Source of the DNA: Vibrio sp. 14G-20
GTDB taxonomy: Bacteria; Pseudomonadota; Gammaproteobacteria; Enterobacterales; Vibrionaceae
Length of the DNA: 64,000 bases
Direction of reading: 5' to 3'
Assembly (NCBI RefSeq): GCF_026241515.1
Contig: NZ_JAPHPW010000013.1
Location: 1 to 64,000, forward strand
The translations under genes were made by a program, and so were the position numbers. The notes under the pieces were generated by a model that had not been told where the DNA came from, searched no databases, and saw only the letters and a program-made list of their open reading frames with translations. Positions 28,267 through 38,328 of this stretch are shown here, in pieces. Each line of letters opens with the position of its first letter. Position 1 is the first letter of the stretch.

Positions 28267-29382
28267 TTACGATTTTGTAACACTTTGTAAAATGGTTTTT
28301 AGCGCATTGTTCAAACGTTTCATTTCTTCGTCACATCCGTGACCATCTGGATGGTAGATCTTTGATAGCTGTTTGTATCGGATCTTGATGCTTTTTTGGT
28401 CAGGTATTGAACTCGGTGTGTATCCAAACAGAGCGCAAGCCACTTGTAAATGACTTAGGCTTTTGCTGTTTTTCTGCTTCTTTAATTCGTTATAAATGGT
28501 TTGAAGCTGACGCTTTTGCTGCTTAATGGTGAAATCCTTCGAGTTAAGTTGCGCTTCAAGAGTCTGTTGTTGCTGATTCAATTCACCAGACTTTAAAATC
28601 TGTCCCTTTCTCGAGATCACCAGAGTCCCACTGATACTCACGATAGAAATCAAAATGGCCAGTATTGCGCCAATCATATAGTCAGAGTTCGTTAGATTAG
28701 AGCTTGCCGCTTGCCCATTATAGGGCTGAACGGAAGGGAATGAGCTTGATAGCCCTTGATTAGGTCGTTGTTGACCAGACAGCGCCTGACTTGTACTGGT
28801 TTCAGTATTGACGTCATCATTGAGCTTCTCAATCGAAGAGATCTGCTTAGCACGCTGTTGGTTGAATTGTGCTTCTAAAACACGGTTGTAACCATCTTCT
28901 GCTTGTGGATTATTTTGTAAGGCTGCTTCATACCATAGTTGCGCGGCATCTAGTGGTTGAAGGAGCTCCTTATCAAGTGAGGATTCGTAGATCTTTGCTA
29001 CTTTTATAGGCGCTTGCTTGTTACCTTGCAGTGCCGCTTTGATAAACCACTCTAAGGCCAGTTTGTTATCTTGTTCGACACTTATTCCCGCCAAATACCA
29101 CTCACCGAGTTTAAATTGCGCATCTCCATTGCCATTGTCTGCAGATTGCGAGTACCAATAGAATGCGTCATCGATGTTTTCAGGCACATCCGTTTCCAAT
29201 TCATACGCTTGCGCCAATTGGTATTGAGATGCTGGATCTTGAGGTTGTGAACCTAATGACAGCTGAGGGCTACTTTCTGCATGAACCAAATGTGTTGAGA
29301 ATAACTGTATCGTGGCAAAGATGAAGGCGAGAAGCAGAGTTCTTAGAGGCGATGATGACAGAAAGTTGGATAGGATAAGCAA
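28267..29382 (-). CDS. Sel1-repeat, membrane-spanning protein with C-terminal J domain
   Basis: A 371-residue protein in an unusual order: an N-terminal signal-like segment (15-35, ending VHA), Sel1/TPR-like repeats (about 50-175; the DAxxWY/GDAQFxLGxWY pattern), a low-complexity Gln/Ser linker, one TM helix (235-256), a coiled coil (about 265-305) and a J domain with the HPD motif at 344-346. J domains stimulate the ATPase of Hsp70/DnaK, so the C-terminus is cytosolic and the Sel1 part periplasmic if the signal is used. It would recruit DnaK to a membrane complex; partners are unknown. The start is TTG with no clear ribosome-binding site, so the N-terminus is uncertain. Confidence 0.8.
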   Translation of the reverse strand: MLILSNFLSSSPLRTLLLAFIFATIQLFSTHLVHAESSPQLSLGSQPQDPASQYQLAQAYELETDVPENIDDAFYWYSQSADNGNGDAQFKLGEWYLAGISVEQDNKLALEWFIKAALQGNKQAPIKVAKIYESSLDKELLQPLDAAQLWYEAALQNNPQAEDGYNRVLEAQFNQQRAKQISSIEKLNDDVNTETSTSQALSGQQRPNQGLSSSFPSVQPYNGQAASSNLTNSDYMIGAILAILISIVSISGTLVISRKGQILKSGELNQQQQTLEAQLNSKDFTIKQQKRQLQTIYNELKKQKNSKSLSHLQVACALFGYTPSSIPDQKSIKIRYKQLSKIYHPDGHGCDEEMKRLNNALKTILQSVTKS

Positions 29383-29539
29383 AAGATAAGTCTCGTAAAA
29401 AAGTCCAGAATCGATATGTCAGTATGAATATGCTTTATGGTTGTTGGCTATTATTATCACGTTAAATGAATAACATAACTAATAAACAACTATATAGAGG
29501 TTAATTCAATAGATAAAGACGGACTGGGCTTTAATCGTG

Positions 29540-30205
29540 CTACTTAAGCGGCAAGATTTGAATTTCTACGCGACGGTTACAAGCACGACCTTGAGAGGTG
29601 TTGTTGTCACACAGAGGGTAACGCTCACCGTTACCACGAGCAATGGCACGACCTGCTGCAACGTCTTGAGAGATCAAGAATGCACGAACAGATTCAGCGC
29701 GACGCTCAGAAAGTATTTGGTTCGTCGATTCGCTGCCAGTGCTGTCAGTGTGACCTTCAATCACTAGGCTAGTGTCCGGGTATTCAACTAGGATGCGAGC
29801 AACGCCGCGAAGGGTATTGTGAATGCTTGATTCCAAAGCGTAAGAGCCAGAATCAAAACCGATGCCGTTTTCTAGGCGAAGTAGAAGTTGGTTTTCGCCA
29901 ACGCGTTCAACTTGAACGCCTGAATTCATTAGCTCTTCACGAAGGGCTGCTTCTTGTCGGTCAAAGTAGTATCCAATACCACCACCAACAGCCGCGCCAC
30001 CTGCCGCACCAATAAGTGCACGTTTACCTCGGTCTTTGGAGTTACCGGTAGCAGCACCAGCAACGGCACCAGCAAGTGCACCAATTAGAGCGCCTTGAGT
30101 TGCAGAGTTAGTCTCAGATTCGCCAGTTGTAGCGTTTTGGCGTTGAGTAGCCTGACAACCCGTTAAAGCGATAGTAAGCGCTAGGGCTAGTGTGATTTTT
30201 TTCAA
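29540..30205 (-). CDS. OmpA-family lipoprotein with glycine-zipper region (YiaD-like)
   Basis: From the TTG start at 30205 (GGAG nine nt upstream) the product is 221 residues: a signal with lipobox (ALTGC), a Gly/Ala zipper region (AGAVAGAATG and AAGGAAVGGGIGY) and an OmpA C-terminal peptidoglycan-binding domain with SLVIEGHTDSTGS, NQILSERRA and ARGNGERYP. It should sit in the outer membrane by its lipid and bind the cell wall, stabilising the envelope. The longer frame back to 30292 lacks a signal at its N-terminus and is not used. The promoter is not resolved. Confidence 0.88.
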   Translation of the reverse strand: MKKITLALALTIALTGCQATQRQNATTGESETNSATQGALIGALAGAVAGAATGNSKDRGKRALIGAAGGAAVGGGIGYYFDRQEAALREELMNSGVQVERVGENQLLLRLENGIGFDSGSYALESSIHNTLRGVARILVEYPDTSLVIEGHTDSTGSESTNQILSERRAESVRAFLISQDVAAGRAIARGNGERYPLCDNNTSQGRACNRRVEIQILPLK

Positions 30206-30317
30206 CGTATTTTCTCCATCATGTACTTCTGTCAAACGAATGAATCCGAATGACAAACATAGTCCCGTAAATTTTGCTGATGGTTTTATCAATACGTAGA
30301 AGTAATGTAAAGTGGCT

Positions 30318-31007
30318 CTATGATTTAGTTATCTTTTTAGCTGCCTGGGTACCGCCAACTGGTCGATTAACAGACAATTTACGACCTTTCTTCAAACCAA
30401 CTTCATAATCGGCGGTGAGGTTTTTCATCGCTTCTCTCAGTTGCTGTTTGAACGTTTCACGGTCGATATTTTTGAACTCTTTATCAATGTAGTTATTGAT
30501 TTTGTTGTTTGACTCGTCGTCTGGAGTAATGGTTGGCAACTTTTCAAGCGCACCTTCTACCCAGCCAGAAACGTAAGAATTTACGCGACGAGTGACTTCT
30601 AGCGAACCTGTGCCAGAGCCAGCAAAGCTGTTTCTGAATTGGCCTGTGTGTTCATTCAGTTCGCGATATATGATATCGAACGCAAAGGCTGCGAAGATCG
30701 CACGGTCGGCTTCCCCAATGAACTCAACACGCTTGAGGCCTTTGTGATTCAGTAACACGGCTTCTACGCCAAATTTGGTGTTGATACCGCGAATAACACG
30801 CAGCAGTGTAGAACTGATATTTGCAGGTAACAGGTGGCTGGACTGAGTTTTCCCCATCTTGATAAATTCAATATCGTCTTTTTCGAGACCATATTTCAGC
30901 ATCAAGTTATGCGCCATCTTTATTGCATTGGCAGCTTCATTGACGTTCGCAGAATTACCAAGCTCAAGACACTTGGCAATTTTCTTTAGGGCTTTTTTCT
31001 TATCCAT
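30318..31007 (-). CDS. DUF2786 family protein
   Basis: A 229-residue soluble protein. The N-terminal 45 residues (KKALKKIAKCLELGNSANVNEAANAIKMAHNLMLKYGL) are the helical DUF2786 domain seen in bacteria and phages; the rest is a DUF7168-like region ending in a basic tail (KKGRKLSVNRPVGG). Function is unknown. It is an independent gene between the OmpA-type lipoprotein and DUF3334, both on the same strand. Confidence 0.8.
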   Translation of the reverse strand: MDKKKALKKIAKCLELGNSANVNEAANAIKMAHNLMLKYGLEKDDIEFIKMGKTQSSHLLPANISSTLLRVIRGINTKFGVEAVLLNHKGLKRVEFIGEADRAIFAAFAFDIIYRELNEHTGQFRNSFAGSGTGSLEVTRRVNSYVSGWVEGALEKLPTITPDDESNNKINNYIDKEFKNIDRETFKQQLREAMKNLTADYEVGLKKGRKLSVNRPVGGTQAAKKITKS

Positions 31008-31149
31008 CGACTACTTAATCATTACTGCAAATTTTTAAAAGTCCAACATTTTACATGTTTTCGCGGGTAACAGAAAGGCAAAACTGGTTTGATGAACAAG
31101 TGAGGCGTTAACATTGGATTGTGTGAACCGACTTAGCGCCAAAAACAAA

Positions 31150-31176
31150 AACGCCATCAAGAGCATTGATGGCGTT
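31150..31176 (-). terminator. terminator of the DUF3334 gene
   Basis: Perfect 11-bp stem AACGCCATCAA/TTGATGGCGTT, five-nt loop; minus-strand tail TTTGTTTTTGG. Confidence 0.85.
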
Positions 31177-31215
31177 CGTGACACAATTTGTCATTATGGC
31201 TAGAGCTTTAGTAAA

Positions 31216-31899
31216 CTAGATCCCAAGTTCATCGAGTAGATCTGCTGCAGAATCATTGCCTGAGCTTTGTGTTGGTTTGTTCGCTTCTTGCATTTTTTTC
31301 TGAGTCGCTTCAAGAATGCTATCTGGGCATTCGTCTTCAGCGATTTCAAATTCTTCCAATTGGATGAATTCGGTCTTATCCATTGCAAGCTCAAGATAGA
31401 AGATGTTGTTGTTCGCCGTCGAGAAAGTCACACGGCGAGCTTGTGGACGATCGAGGTTAGTATCAACTGAAAGGTTCACCTGCTTGTTCAGTGCCAGCAT
31501 TTTCGGTTGGTTCTGCGTGATGTTGGTTTGCAGTTCCTTGCGAATTTTATTCGTGAAATCACCAACTAGTTGGTTCATTAACTCGCCTAAAACATCGCCC
31601 ACTTCGTCAGACGTGTGAAGTACTGCTAACTCATCTTCTGGCATGCCCATGTTACGCATGTAATTGGTATAGATCTCTAGCGCCGCTTTAGACGTAAAAT
31701 TGATTACAACAAGACCAGAAAAGCCGCCATCAAACAGAACGAAGCAACCAAAATCTGGTTTAAGGCTTGTCTTGTTAATCTTTTGCACCATAGCTGAATA
31801 GGACACCTGAGAAGCCGTCGCTGAAGTGAGTACGCTTGAGACTGATTGGCATAGTTTAAGAAGAATATCTTCAGTTGTGACTGTTTTGTTTTTTTTCAT
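31216..31899 (-). CDS. DUF3334 family, CheX-like protein
   Basis: A 227-residue soluble protein. The region DEVGDVLGELMNQLVGDFTNKI resembles the core helix of CheC/CheX-type CheY-phosphate phosphatases (E...N spacing), and residues 55-70 (GCFVLFDGGFSGLVVINF) fit the paired beta strands of that fold. The family is DUF3334, widespread in Vibrio. Phosphatase activity is an inference. The C-terminal 30 residues are acidic and unstructured (AADLLDELGI end). It has its own terminator. Confidence 0.75.
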   Translation of the reverse strand: MKKNKTVTTEDILLKLCQSVSSVLTSATASQVSYSAMVQKINKTSLKPDFGCFVLFDGGFSGLVVINFTSKAALEIYTNYMRNMGMPEDELAVLHTSDEVGDVLGELMNQLVGDFTNKIRKELQTNITQNQPKMLALNKQVNLSVDTNLDRPQARRVTFSTANNNIFYLELAMDKTEFIQLEEFEIAEDECPDSILEATQKKMQEANKPTQSSGNDSAADLLDELGI

Positions 31900-32121
31900 T
31901 GTTATGTGCTCGTGGAGATGTCTTAAACAAAATGTTATTCAGTATGTTGTTACTGAATTAAGACGAAAGTGACTATTTCTCCATTCTTGCACTGAGATTC
32001 TGATTTGATCACCTTTTTATATGATCTTAATAGTAGTAAAGTGACGAAATTCAAAGAAAATTATTAAAAATCTCAGATAACCCAATGCTGATAGGATCAG
32101 CGAAGTAGGGGCAGGAAGCAA

Positions 32122-35100
32122 ATGTTACCAAGACTTCAACTCAATGCTGATGTCGATCCAGTTGTCGTACGCTTTTTAGATGAACTAAAAACAGCGGGCT
32201 TTACTGGCGACATTGAATCTCAATATTCTAGCCGTTTGGCTGTGGCGACTGATAACAGTGTCTATCAGCAATTGCCGCAGGCGGTCATCCTTCCTAAAAC
32301 AACGCAAGACGTTGTGCTTATCGGTAAAGTGGTTTCTAAATCCGCTTACGAACGTGTGACGTTTTCCCCTCGTGGTGGTGGTACCGGAACTAACGGACAA
32401 TCTTTAACAAAAGGTGTCGTGGTTGACCTATCACGATACATGAATAAGGTTCTTGAGATTAACGAGAAAGAAGGCTGGGTAAGAGTTCAGTCTGGTGTCG
32501 TTAAAGATCAATTGAACGACGCTGTTCGCCCTTATGGTTACTTTTTCTCTCCAGACCTTTCTACCAGTAACCGAGCAACCTTGGGGGGCATGATCAATAC
32601 CGATGCTTCTGGCCAAGGGTCATTGAAGTACGGTAAAACGTCGGACCATGTATTGTCACTGCAAGCGGTGTTTGCAGATGGTTCATGTCTTGAATCTGAT
32701 TTATCACATGGCTTACCCGTTGAGGGTGAATTCGCTCACCATGCACTTGCGGTGACTGAGGCGGTTTGTCGAGACAAGCGCGCTCAAATCTTAGATAAAT
32801 TCCCTCCGTTGAACCGCTTCTTAACAGGCTATGACCTAAAGAATGCAATCAACGAACAAGACGACAGCTTTGACCTAACTCGCGTTCTGTGTGGCGCTGA
32901 AGGCTCGTTGGCATTCATCACGGAAGCAAAGTTAAACCTAACCAAGATTCCAAAAGCGCGCACACTGGTTAACGTGAAATACAACACGTTTGATTCTGCG
33001 CTGCGTAATGCGCCGTTTATGGTGGAAGCGAAAGCTCTGTCTGTTGAAACGGTTGATTCAAGAGTATTGAACTTAGCGAAACAAGACATTGTTTGGCATA
33101 CCGTGAGCGACCTGCTTATGGATGTACCGAACAAAGAGATGCTCGGCATCAATATGGTTGAGTTTGCAGGCCAAGATGAAGCGGAAGTCGAACAGCAAGT
33201 TCAAGCGCTGACTGCACGCCTTGAAACCATGGTTGAAAGTGAAGAGGCCGGCGTTATTGGCTTCCAAGTTTGTAGCGATTTGGCGAGTATTGGCCGTATC
33301 TACAACATGCGTAAGAAAGCGGTGGGTTTATTAGGTGCGGCGAAAGGCCGAGCTAAGCCAGTCGCTTTTGCAGAGGATACCTGTGTACCACCGGAAAACT
33401 TGGCGGACTTTATCTCTGAATTTAGAGTACTACTCGATTCAAAAGAGTTGAACTACGGCATGTTTGGCCACGTTGATGCAGGCGTACTGCACGTTCGTCC
33501 AGCTCTAGACTTGTGTGATCCGATGCAAGAAGCCTTGATGCACGAAGTCTCTGATGAAGTGGTTAAGCTGGTGGCGAAATACGGCGGCTTAATGTGGGGT
33601 GAACACGGTAAAGGTTTCCGATCTGAGTATGGTCCAGACTTCTTTGGTGAAGAGCTATTTACCGAGTTAAGACGTGTTAAAGCCGCATTCGACCCGCACA
33701 ACAAGATGAACCCTGGCAAAATCTGTACGCCATTAGAAAGCGACGCTGAGTTGGTGAAAGTCACCGATACCAAGCGTGGCTTCTACGACCGCCAGATCGA
33801 CGTACAAGTTCGCGATAGCTTCAAACAAGCCATGGAATGTAATGGTAACGGCTTGTGCTTCAACTACGATACTAGCTCGCCAATGTGCCCTTCGATGAAA
33901 GTGACGGCTGACCGTCGTCATTCGCCAAAAGGCCGCGCAGGCTTGGTAAGAGAATGGTTGCGTCAACTTACTGAACAAGGTGTTGATATTCTCGACCTTG
34001 AGCAAGAAGCGTTGAAAGATAACACACCCGTTAAGACTATGATTGAGCGTGTTCGCAATACGATGAACAAACGCCATGAGTACGATTTCTCGCATGAAGT
34101 TCATGAAGCGATGAACGGTTGTTTGGCGTGTAAAGCATGTGCGAGTCAGTGTCCGATCAAAGTTGATGTGCCGAGTTTCCGTTCTCGTTTCTTGAATATC
34201 TATTACTCACGCTACCAACGTCCAGCGAAAGATTACTTGGTAGCGAACATTGAAACTATGCTGCCACTGATGGCGAAAGCGCCAAAAGTAGTGAACGCTG
34301 CATTGGGGCAAAAATGGATACAAACCGCAACGGCTAAAACCGTCGGTTATGTTGATGCACCACTGATGTCGGTGCCTACGCTAAAAAATCGTCTAGCAAG
34401 TAAAGAGCTGCAACTTTTCGACTTACAGTATTTAGAAGGCTTGTCTTCCGAACAGAAGAAACAGCATGTGCTGATCGTTCAAGACCCGTTTACCAGCTTC
34501 TATGATGCTGAAGTGATTGAAGACTTCGTCACTCTGGCTCAAAAGCTTGGCAAAACCCCGGTGCTTCTGCCGTTCAAACCGAATGGTAAAGCGCTGCACA
34601 TCAAGGGCTTCTTAAATCGTTTTGCACGTGAGGCGAAATCGACTTCGGATTTCTTGTCGATGGTGGCGGATATTGGTATTCCTTTGGTCGGCGTTGATCC
34701 TGCTCTTGTGCTTTGTTACCGCGATGAATACGTCGAGATCTTAGGTGATAAGCGCGGCGACTTTGATGTGCTTACCGTGCATGAATGGTTAATGCCATCG
34801 CTAGGTGAGTTCGAAGCGCGCTCTGCAAGTGAAGAAATGTGGTACTTGTTTGCTCACTGTACTGAGAAGACCAAAATGCCGAACGCTGAAAAAGAGTGGG
34901 GCACTATCTTTAAACATTTCGGTGCTGCGTTAACCAGCGTTCCTGTAGGTTGTTGTGGCATGGCGGGCACCTTCGGGCATGAAGTCGATAAGTTGCACAT
35001 GTCGAAAGATATATACGGTTTAAGTTGGAAGCCAAGGATGCAAGACTTACCGAAAGAGCGTTGCTTAGTGACGGGTTATTCCTGTCGAAGTCAAGTGAAG

Positions 35101-35157
35101 CGTTTTGAGGGTGAGAAGCTTGCCCACCCATTACAGGCGCTAGCCAAAATTCTTTAA
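32122..35157 (+). CDS. ydiJ: D-2-hydroxyglutarate dehydrogenase (YdiJ type)
   Basis: A 1011-residue fusion: an N-terminal FAD-binding oxidase domain (about 50-270, with PRGGGTGTNGQS contacting FAD), an FAD-linked oxidase C domain, and a C-terminal Fe-S region with CLACKACASQCPIKVDVP (4Fe-4S) followed by a CCG-type GCCGMAGTFGHE element. E. coli YdiJ of the same length and order oxidises D-2-hydroxyglutarate, a by-product of serine synthesis. The order of the domains in one chain replaces the separate GlcD/GlcF subunits. It is a single transcription unit ending in a strong terminator. Confidence 0.92.
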   Translation: MLPRLQLNADVDPVVVRFLDELKTAGFTGDIESQYSSRLAVATDNSVYQQLPQAVILPKTTQDVVLIGKVVSKSAYERVTFSPRGGGTGTNGQSLTKGVVVDLSRYMNKVLEINEKEGWVRVQSGVVKDQLNDAVRPYGYFFSPDLSTSNRATLGGMINTDASGQGSLKYGKTSDHVLSLQAVFADGSCLESDLSHGLPVEGEFAHHALAVTEAVCRDKRAQILDKFPPLNRFLTGYDLKNAINEQDDSFDLTRVLCGAEGSLAFITEAKLNLTKIPKARTLVNVKYNTFDSALRNAPFMVEAKALSVETVDSRVLNLAKQDIVWHTVSDLLMDVPNKEMLGINMVEFAGQDEAEVEQQVQALTARLETMVESEEAGVIGFQVCSDLASIGRIYNMRKKAVGLLGAAKGRAKPVAFAEDTCVPPENLADFISEFRVLLDSKELNYGMFGHVDAGVLHVRPALDLCDPMQEALMHEVSDEVVKLVAKYGGLMWGEHGKGFRSEYGPDFFGEELFTELRRVKAAFDPHNKMNPGKICTPLESDAELVKVTDTKRGFYDRQIDVQVRDSFKQAMECNGNGLCFNYDTSSPMCPSMKVTADRRHSPKGRAGLVREWLRQLTEQGVDILDLEQEALKDNTPVKTMIERVRNTMNKRHEYDFSHEVHEAMNGCLACKACASQCPIKVDVPSFRSRFLNIYYSRYQRPAKDYLVANIETMLPLMAKAPKVVNAALGQKWIQTATAKTVGYVDAPLMSVPTLKNRLASKELQLFDLQYLEGLSSEQKKQHVLIVQDPFTSFYDAEVIEDFVTLAQKLGKTPVLLPFKPNGKALHIKGFLNRFAREAKSTSDFLSMVADIGIPLVGVDPALVLCYRDEYVEILGDKRGDFDVLTVHEWLMPSLGEFEARSASEEMWYLFAHCTEKTKMPNAEKEWGTIFKHFGAALTSVPVGCCGMAGTFGHEVDKLHMSKDIYGLSWKPRMQDLPKERCLVTGYSCRSQVKRFEGEKLAHPLQALAKIL

Positions 35158-35164
35158 TACATTT

Positions 35165-35190
35165 AGCCCAGCAATTGCTGGGCTTTTTTC
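35165..35190 (+). terminator. terminator of ydiJ
   Basis: Perfect palindrome AGCCCAGCAATTGCTGGGCT followed by TTTTT. Confidence 0.85.
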
Positions 35191-35224
35191 TAAACTAACA
35201 ATGGAATTGTTAATAAGGAAAGCT

Positions 35225-35686
35225 ATGAGATTTCTAGAGTTAAAAGTACCACCCGTCGCACTATTCATTATTGTATTCATAGTCTCGTACTTCTGCGCCC
35301 AGCAGTTGAGTTTAGGGACATTGGCATTGCCTTATGGAATGGTCGTGCTCGCTGTTGGGATTGTATTGAGTGGCATCATTGGAATATCAGGCATATGGGA
35401 ATTTCGAAAACAGAAAACCACCGTTAATCCGATCAAAGTCGAAACTGCATCGTCAGTCGTGGACAGCGGTATTTTTGGCTACACCCGAAACCCAATGTAT
35501 TTAGGATTATTCATCCTACTGTTTTGCTTCGGTTACTTCTTCCAAAACCTGTTAAGTGTTTTGCTTAGCTTTGTATTCGTGGTTTACATGACCCAGTTCC
35601 AAATCAAGCCAGAGGAGCGTGCTCTAGAGCAATTGTTCGGCGCAGAATATGTTGATTACAAACAAAAGGTTAGGCGTTGGATATGA
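35225..35686 (+). CDS. isoprenylcysteine methyltransferase-like integral membrane protein
   Basis: A 153-residue, multi-TM protein. The C-terminal half has the ICMT/PEMT-type motif: GIFGYTRNPMYLG (R-N-P-x-Y) and the downstream EERALEQLFGAEYVDYKQKVRRWI, matching the SAM-binding pattern of this family. Bacterial members methylate unknown substrates; bacteria do not have prenylated CaaX proteins, so the substrate is probably a lipid or quinone-like compound (inference). ATG 35225 is chosen because AAGGAAAGCT directly precedes it; the longer frame from 35201 is a poor start. Confidence 0.85.
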   Translation: MRFLELKVPPVALFIIVFIVSYFCAQQLSLGTLALPYGMVVLAVGIVLSGIIGISGIWEFRKQKTTVNPIKVETASSVVDSGIFGYTRNPMYLGLFILLFCFGYFFQNLLSVLLSFVFVVYMTQFQIKPEERALEQLFGAEYVDYKQKVRRWI

Positions 35687-35742
35687 TGTGCCTATTTGAG
35701 TGCGGGCTTGAGTGACTTAGCGTAATCAGGAATCTAAAAAGA

Positions 35743-35775
35743 AAAGCCCAGCTTGAGATTATCAAGCTGGGCTTT
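35743..35775. terminator. bidirectional terminator
   Basis: A perfect 14-bp stem AAAGCCCAGCTTGA and its complement, between the convergent ICMT-like and DUF3581 genes. Confidence 0.9.
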
Positions 35776-35828
35776 ATTGATCTTGTTCTAGAGTTATTTA
35801 CATCACGTGGTGTAAATAAGGATGCTGA

Positions 35829-36572
35829 TTAAGCAGCTGCTGCGAACTGAGCTAGAAACATCTCTTTACGTTCGTTGAAGCGGTTTACTAGGTCGTCTAC
35901 AGAAGCTTGGTCGTATGGCTTAAGAGCACTTGCTACCATACGCTTCACGCCTTTACCGACAACTTCGCCGTCTTCTTTGAAATCGAAGTTCAGTGTCACG
36001 ATGCCACGCTTGCCTTCAACATCAAAAGTCGCACCAGAGAATTCAACTTCTGGGTGAGATAGGTCTAGACGAGTAAATTCAACTTCCATGCTCTCGTAAA
36101 TCACAAGAGGGCGTTGGCAGTTGATCATCATCTGTTGCTCTTCCATAAGAGGAACCATGATGTGTGGGAAGTTCATACCAGAGAACTTAACGTAGTTTGT
36201 TACTACGTGCTCAATGAACGCTTGATCGTGGCTCTTTTCACCTTCACAAGACATGTGTAGGTACTCTTTGCCTTTCTCGTCAACCAGTGAGCTTTCTTTC
36301 TCACACTTGTTGTCAACGCTTAGCGCAATACCGTTACCCACCATACCTGAAAAATCAAAACGCATTTTTTGGCTGATGCCTTCTTTTTGCAGAAGTACTG
36401 CAAACAAAAGATCGCCAGGCACGCAGAAGCGCTTGTTGTCTTCATCGTGAATTGGGTTGAAGTCAGCGGCTACTTTTTTAGCAAAGTGGCTAGCCTGTTC
36501 ACGAGTGAATTGAAATTGATTGTCTTCAGTTGAAAAGTAAGGTGTCAGAAACATAGTATCGCTATTAGTCAT
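35829..36572 (-). CDS. DUF3581 family protein
   Basis: A 247-residue soluble protein of the DUF3581 type, found in Vibrio and related gammaproteobacteria. The N-terminal part (ADFNPIHDEDNKRFCVPGDLLFAVLLQKEG) resembles hot-dog-fold dehydratases (MaoC-like N-P-x-H element), which suggests an acyl-thioester or small-molecule binding fold, but no function is known. ATG 36572 is used rather than TTG 36575. The gene is monocistronic. Confidence 0.8.
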   Translation of the reverse strand: MTNSDTMFLTPYFSTEDNQFQFTREQASHFAKKVAADFNPIHDEDNKRFCVPGDLLFAVLLQKEGISQKMRFDFSGMVGNGIALSVDNKCEKESSLVDEKGKEYLHMSCEGEKSHDQAFIEHVVTNYVKFSGMNFPHIMVPLMEEQQMMINCQRPLVIYESMEVEFTRLDLSHPEVEFSGATFDVEGKRGIVTLNFDFKEDGEVVGKGVKRMVASALKPYDQASVDDLVNRFNERKEMFLAQFAAAA

Positions 36573-36780
36573 CAAATCTGGGGTGGATTATAGCTAACTA
36601 ACTTCGATCTAATGGTCTATCCAGTTAACTTTGTTTATATATCAGTCAATTAGATAAATACGTTGGATGGTATGTGACGATTTTTAAGAGGATATGGTCT
36701 TTGACTCAATGCAACAAGGGCTAATCAATAGCCCTTGTTTATACAACACTTTAAGAGGTGTTATTTAGAGTGTTTCTGCT

Positions 36781-38328
36781 TTAAAAACTACACAGAGTGC
36801 CTTCTGGCATTAGGTGATTATGAACGGACAATTTGAGCAATAAATTCGCTTGTTCAATATCCGGTGCAAAATATCGGTCTTTGTCGTAGAAGCTGACTTT
36901 TTGACGCAGAATCTGTTTCGCCTCTTCCACACGAGGAGAAGATAGATTCGGCGCTCGGAAGTCTAGCCCTTGTGCTGCAGCTAAATATTCTACGGCCAAA
37001 ATTCCTCGTGTATTTTCGGCCATGTATCTAAGCCTGCGTGCTGCGAAGGTGGCCATCGATACGTGGTCTTCTTGGTTTGCTGATGTCGGAAGGCTGTCTA
37101 TTGATGCAGGATGAGCTAAGGTTTTGTTCTCACTTGCTAATGCTGCAGACGTTACTTGAGCAATCATAAAGCCCGAGTTCACGCCGCCGTTATCGACTAA
37201 GAAAGGCGGTAGTTTGCTTAGCGCGCTATCAATCAGCAGTGCCATTCTTCGCTCTGACAAACTACCGATCTCTGCGATTGCTAACGCAAGGTTATCAGCT
37301 GCCATTGCGACAGGTTCTGCGTGGAAGTTACCACCTGAAATGATGTCGCCATCGTCAGCGAAAACAAGTGGGTTGTCGGATACGGCATTTGCTTCAATGT
37401 TTAAGGTTTCTGCTGAATTACGAATCTGCTGTAAACAAGCACCCATCACTTGAGGTTGGCAACGTAGCGAATAAGGGTCTTGAACCTTTTCACAACAAGT
37501 GTGTGATTCGCCAATTTCACTCTTTTGATCAAGCATATGGCGGTAAGCAAGTGCTGCATCCATTTGGCCACGATGACCACGAACGCGGTGTATACGAGGG
37601 TCAAACGGACGACGACTACCCAGCGCTGCTTCTACAGACATCGCACCACACACGGTTGCAGACGCGAATAAGTCTTCTGCTGCAAACAAACCTTCTAATG
37701 CAAATGCAGTTGATGCCTGAGTGCCGTTTAACAGCGCCAGACCTTCTTTAGGTGCGAGCGTGATAGGCTCCAAGCCTGCTATCTGCATTGCTTCTAAGCC
37801 AGTGATGATCTTGCCGTTGTGGCGCGCTTGGCCTTCACCTAGAAGTACCGTACTCATGTGGGCGAGGGGAGCAAGATCTCCTGAAGCACCCACAGATCCT
37901 TTTTGTGGAACACATGGGTAAACCTGTGCGTTCACAAGATCGATAAGAGCATTGATGACCTTGAGTCGGATACCCGAGTAGCCACGAGATAAGCTGTTAA
38001 TCTTTAGCACCATCATCAAGCGCACAGTTTCATCAGACATGAATTTACCAATGCCCGCCGCGTGAGAAAGCACGATACTTTTCTGTAGTACTTCTAAATC
38101 TTCAGGGGCTATTTTGGTATTCGCTAATAAGCCAAAACCTGTATTGATGCCATACACGGTGCGATCTTCAGCAATCACTTGCTCGACAACGTGCATGCTC
38201 GCTTCAATATCAGGAATCGCTGCTGGATCGAGTGATAAGTTCACAGGGCTACGGCTAATCTTACGCAGTTCAGGTAGGCCAAGAAGTCCTGGTTTAAGTA
38301 ATAAATTCAACATGTTCTCTCCAGACAT
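36781..38328 (-). CDS. hutH: histidine ammonia-lyase
   Basis: A 515-residue enzyme, first step of histidine catabolism: histidine to urocanate plus ammonia. The catalytic MIO prosthetic group forms from the Ala148-Ser149-Gly150 in [11 protein letters not shown]. It is the last gene in the minus-strand unit hutI-hutG-hutU-hutH; its ATG overlaps the hutU stop by one base (TAATG), so translation is coupled. Length is normal. Confidence 0.98.
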   Translation of the reverse strand: MSGENMLNLLLKPGLLGLPELRKISRSPVNLSLDPAAIPDIEASMHVVEQVIAEDRTVYGINTGFGLLANTKIAPEDLEVLQKSIVLSHAAGIGKFMSDETVRLMMVLKINSLSRGYSGIRLKVINALIDLVNAQVYPCVPQKGSVGASGDLAPLAHMSTVLLGEGQARHNGKIITGLEAMQIAGLEPITLAPKEGLALLNGTQASTAFALEGLFAAEDLFASATVCGAMSVEAALGSRRPFDPRIHRVRGHRGQMDAALAYRHMLDQKSEIGESHTCCEKVQDPYSLRCQPQVMGACLQQIRNSAETLNIEANAVSDNPLVFADDGDIISGGNFHAEPVAMAADNLALAIAEIGSLSERRMALLIDSALSKLPPFLVDNGGVNSGFMIAQVTSAALASENKTLAHPASIDSLPTSANQEDHVSMATFAARRLRYMAENTRGILAVEYLAAAQGLDFRAPNLSSPRVEEAKQILRQKVSFYDKDRYFAPDIEQANLLLKLSVHNHLMPEGTLCSF

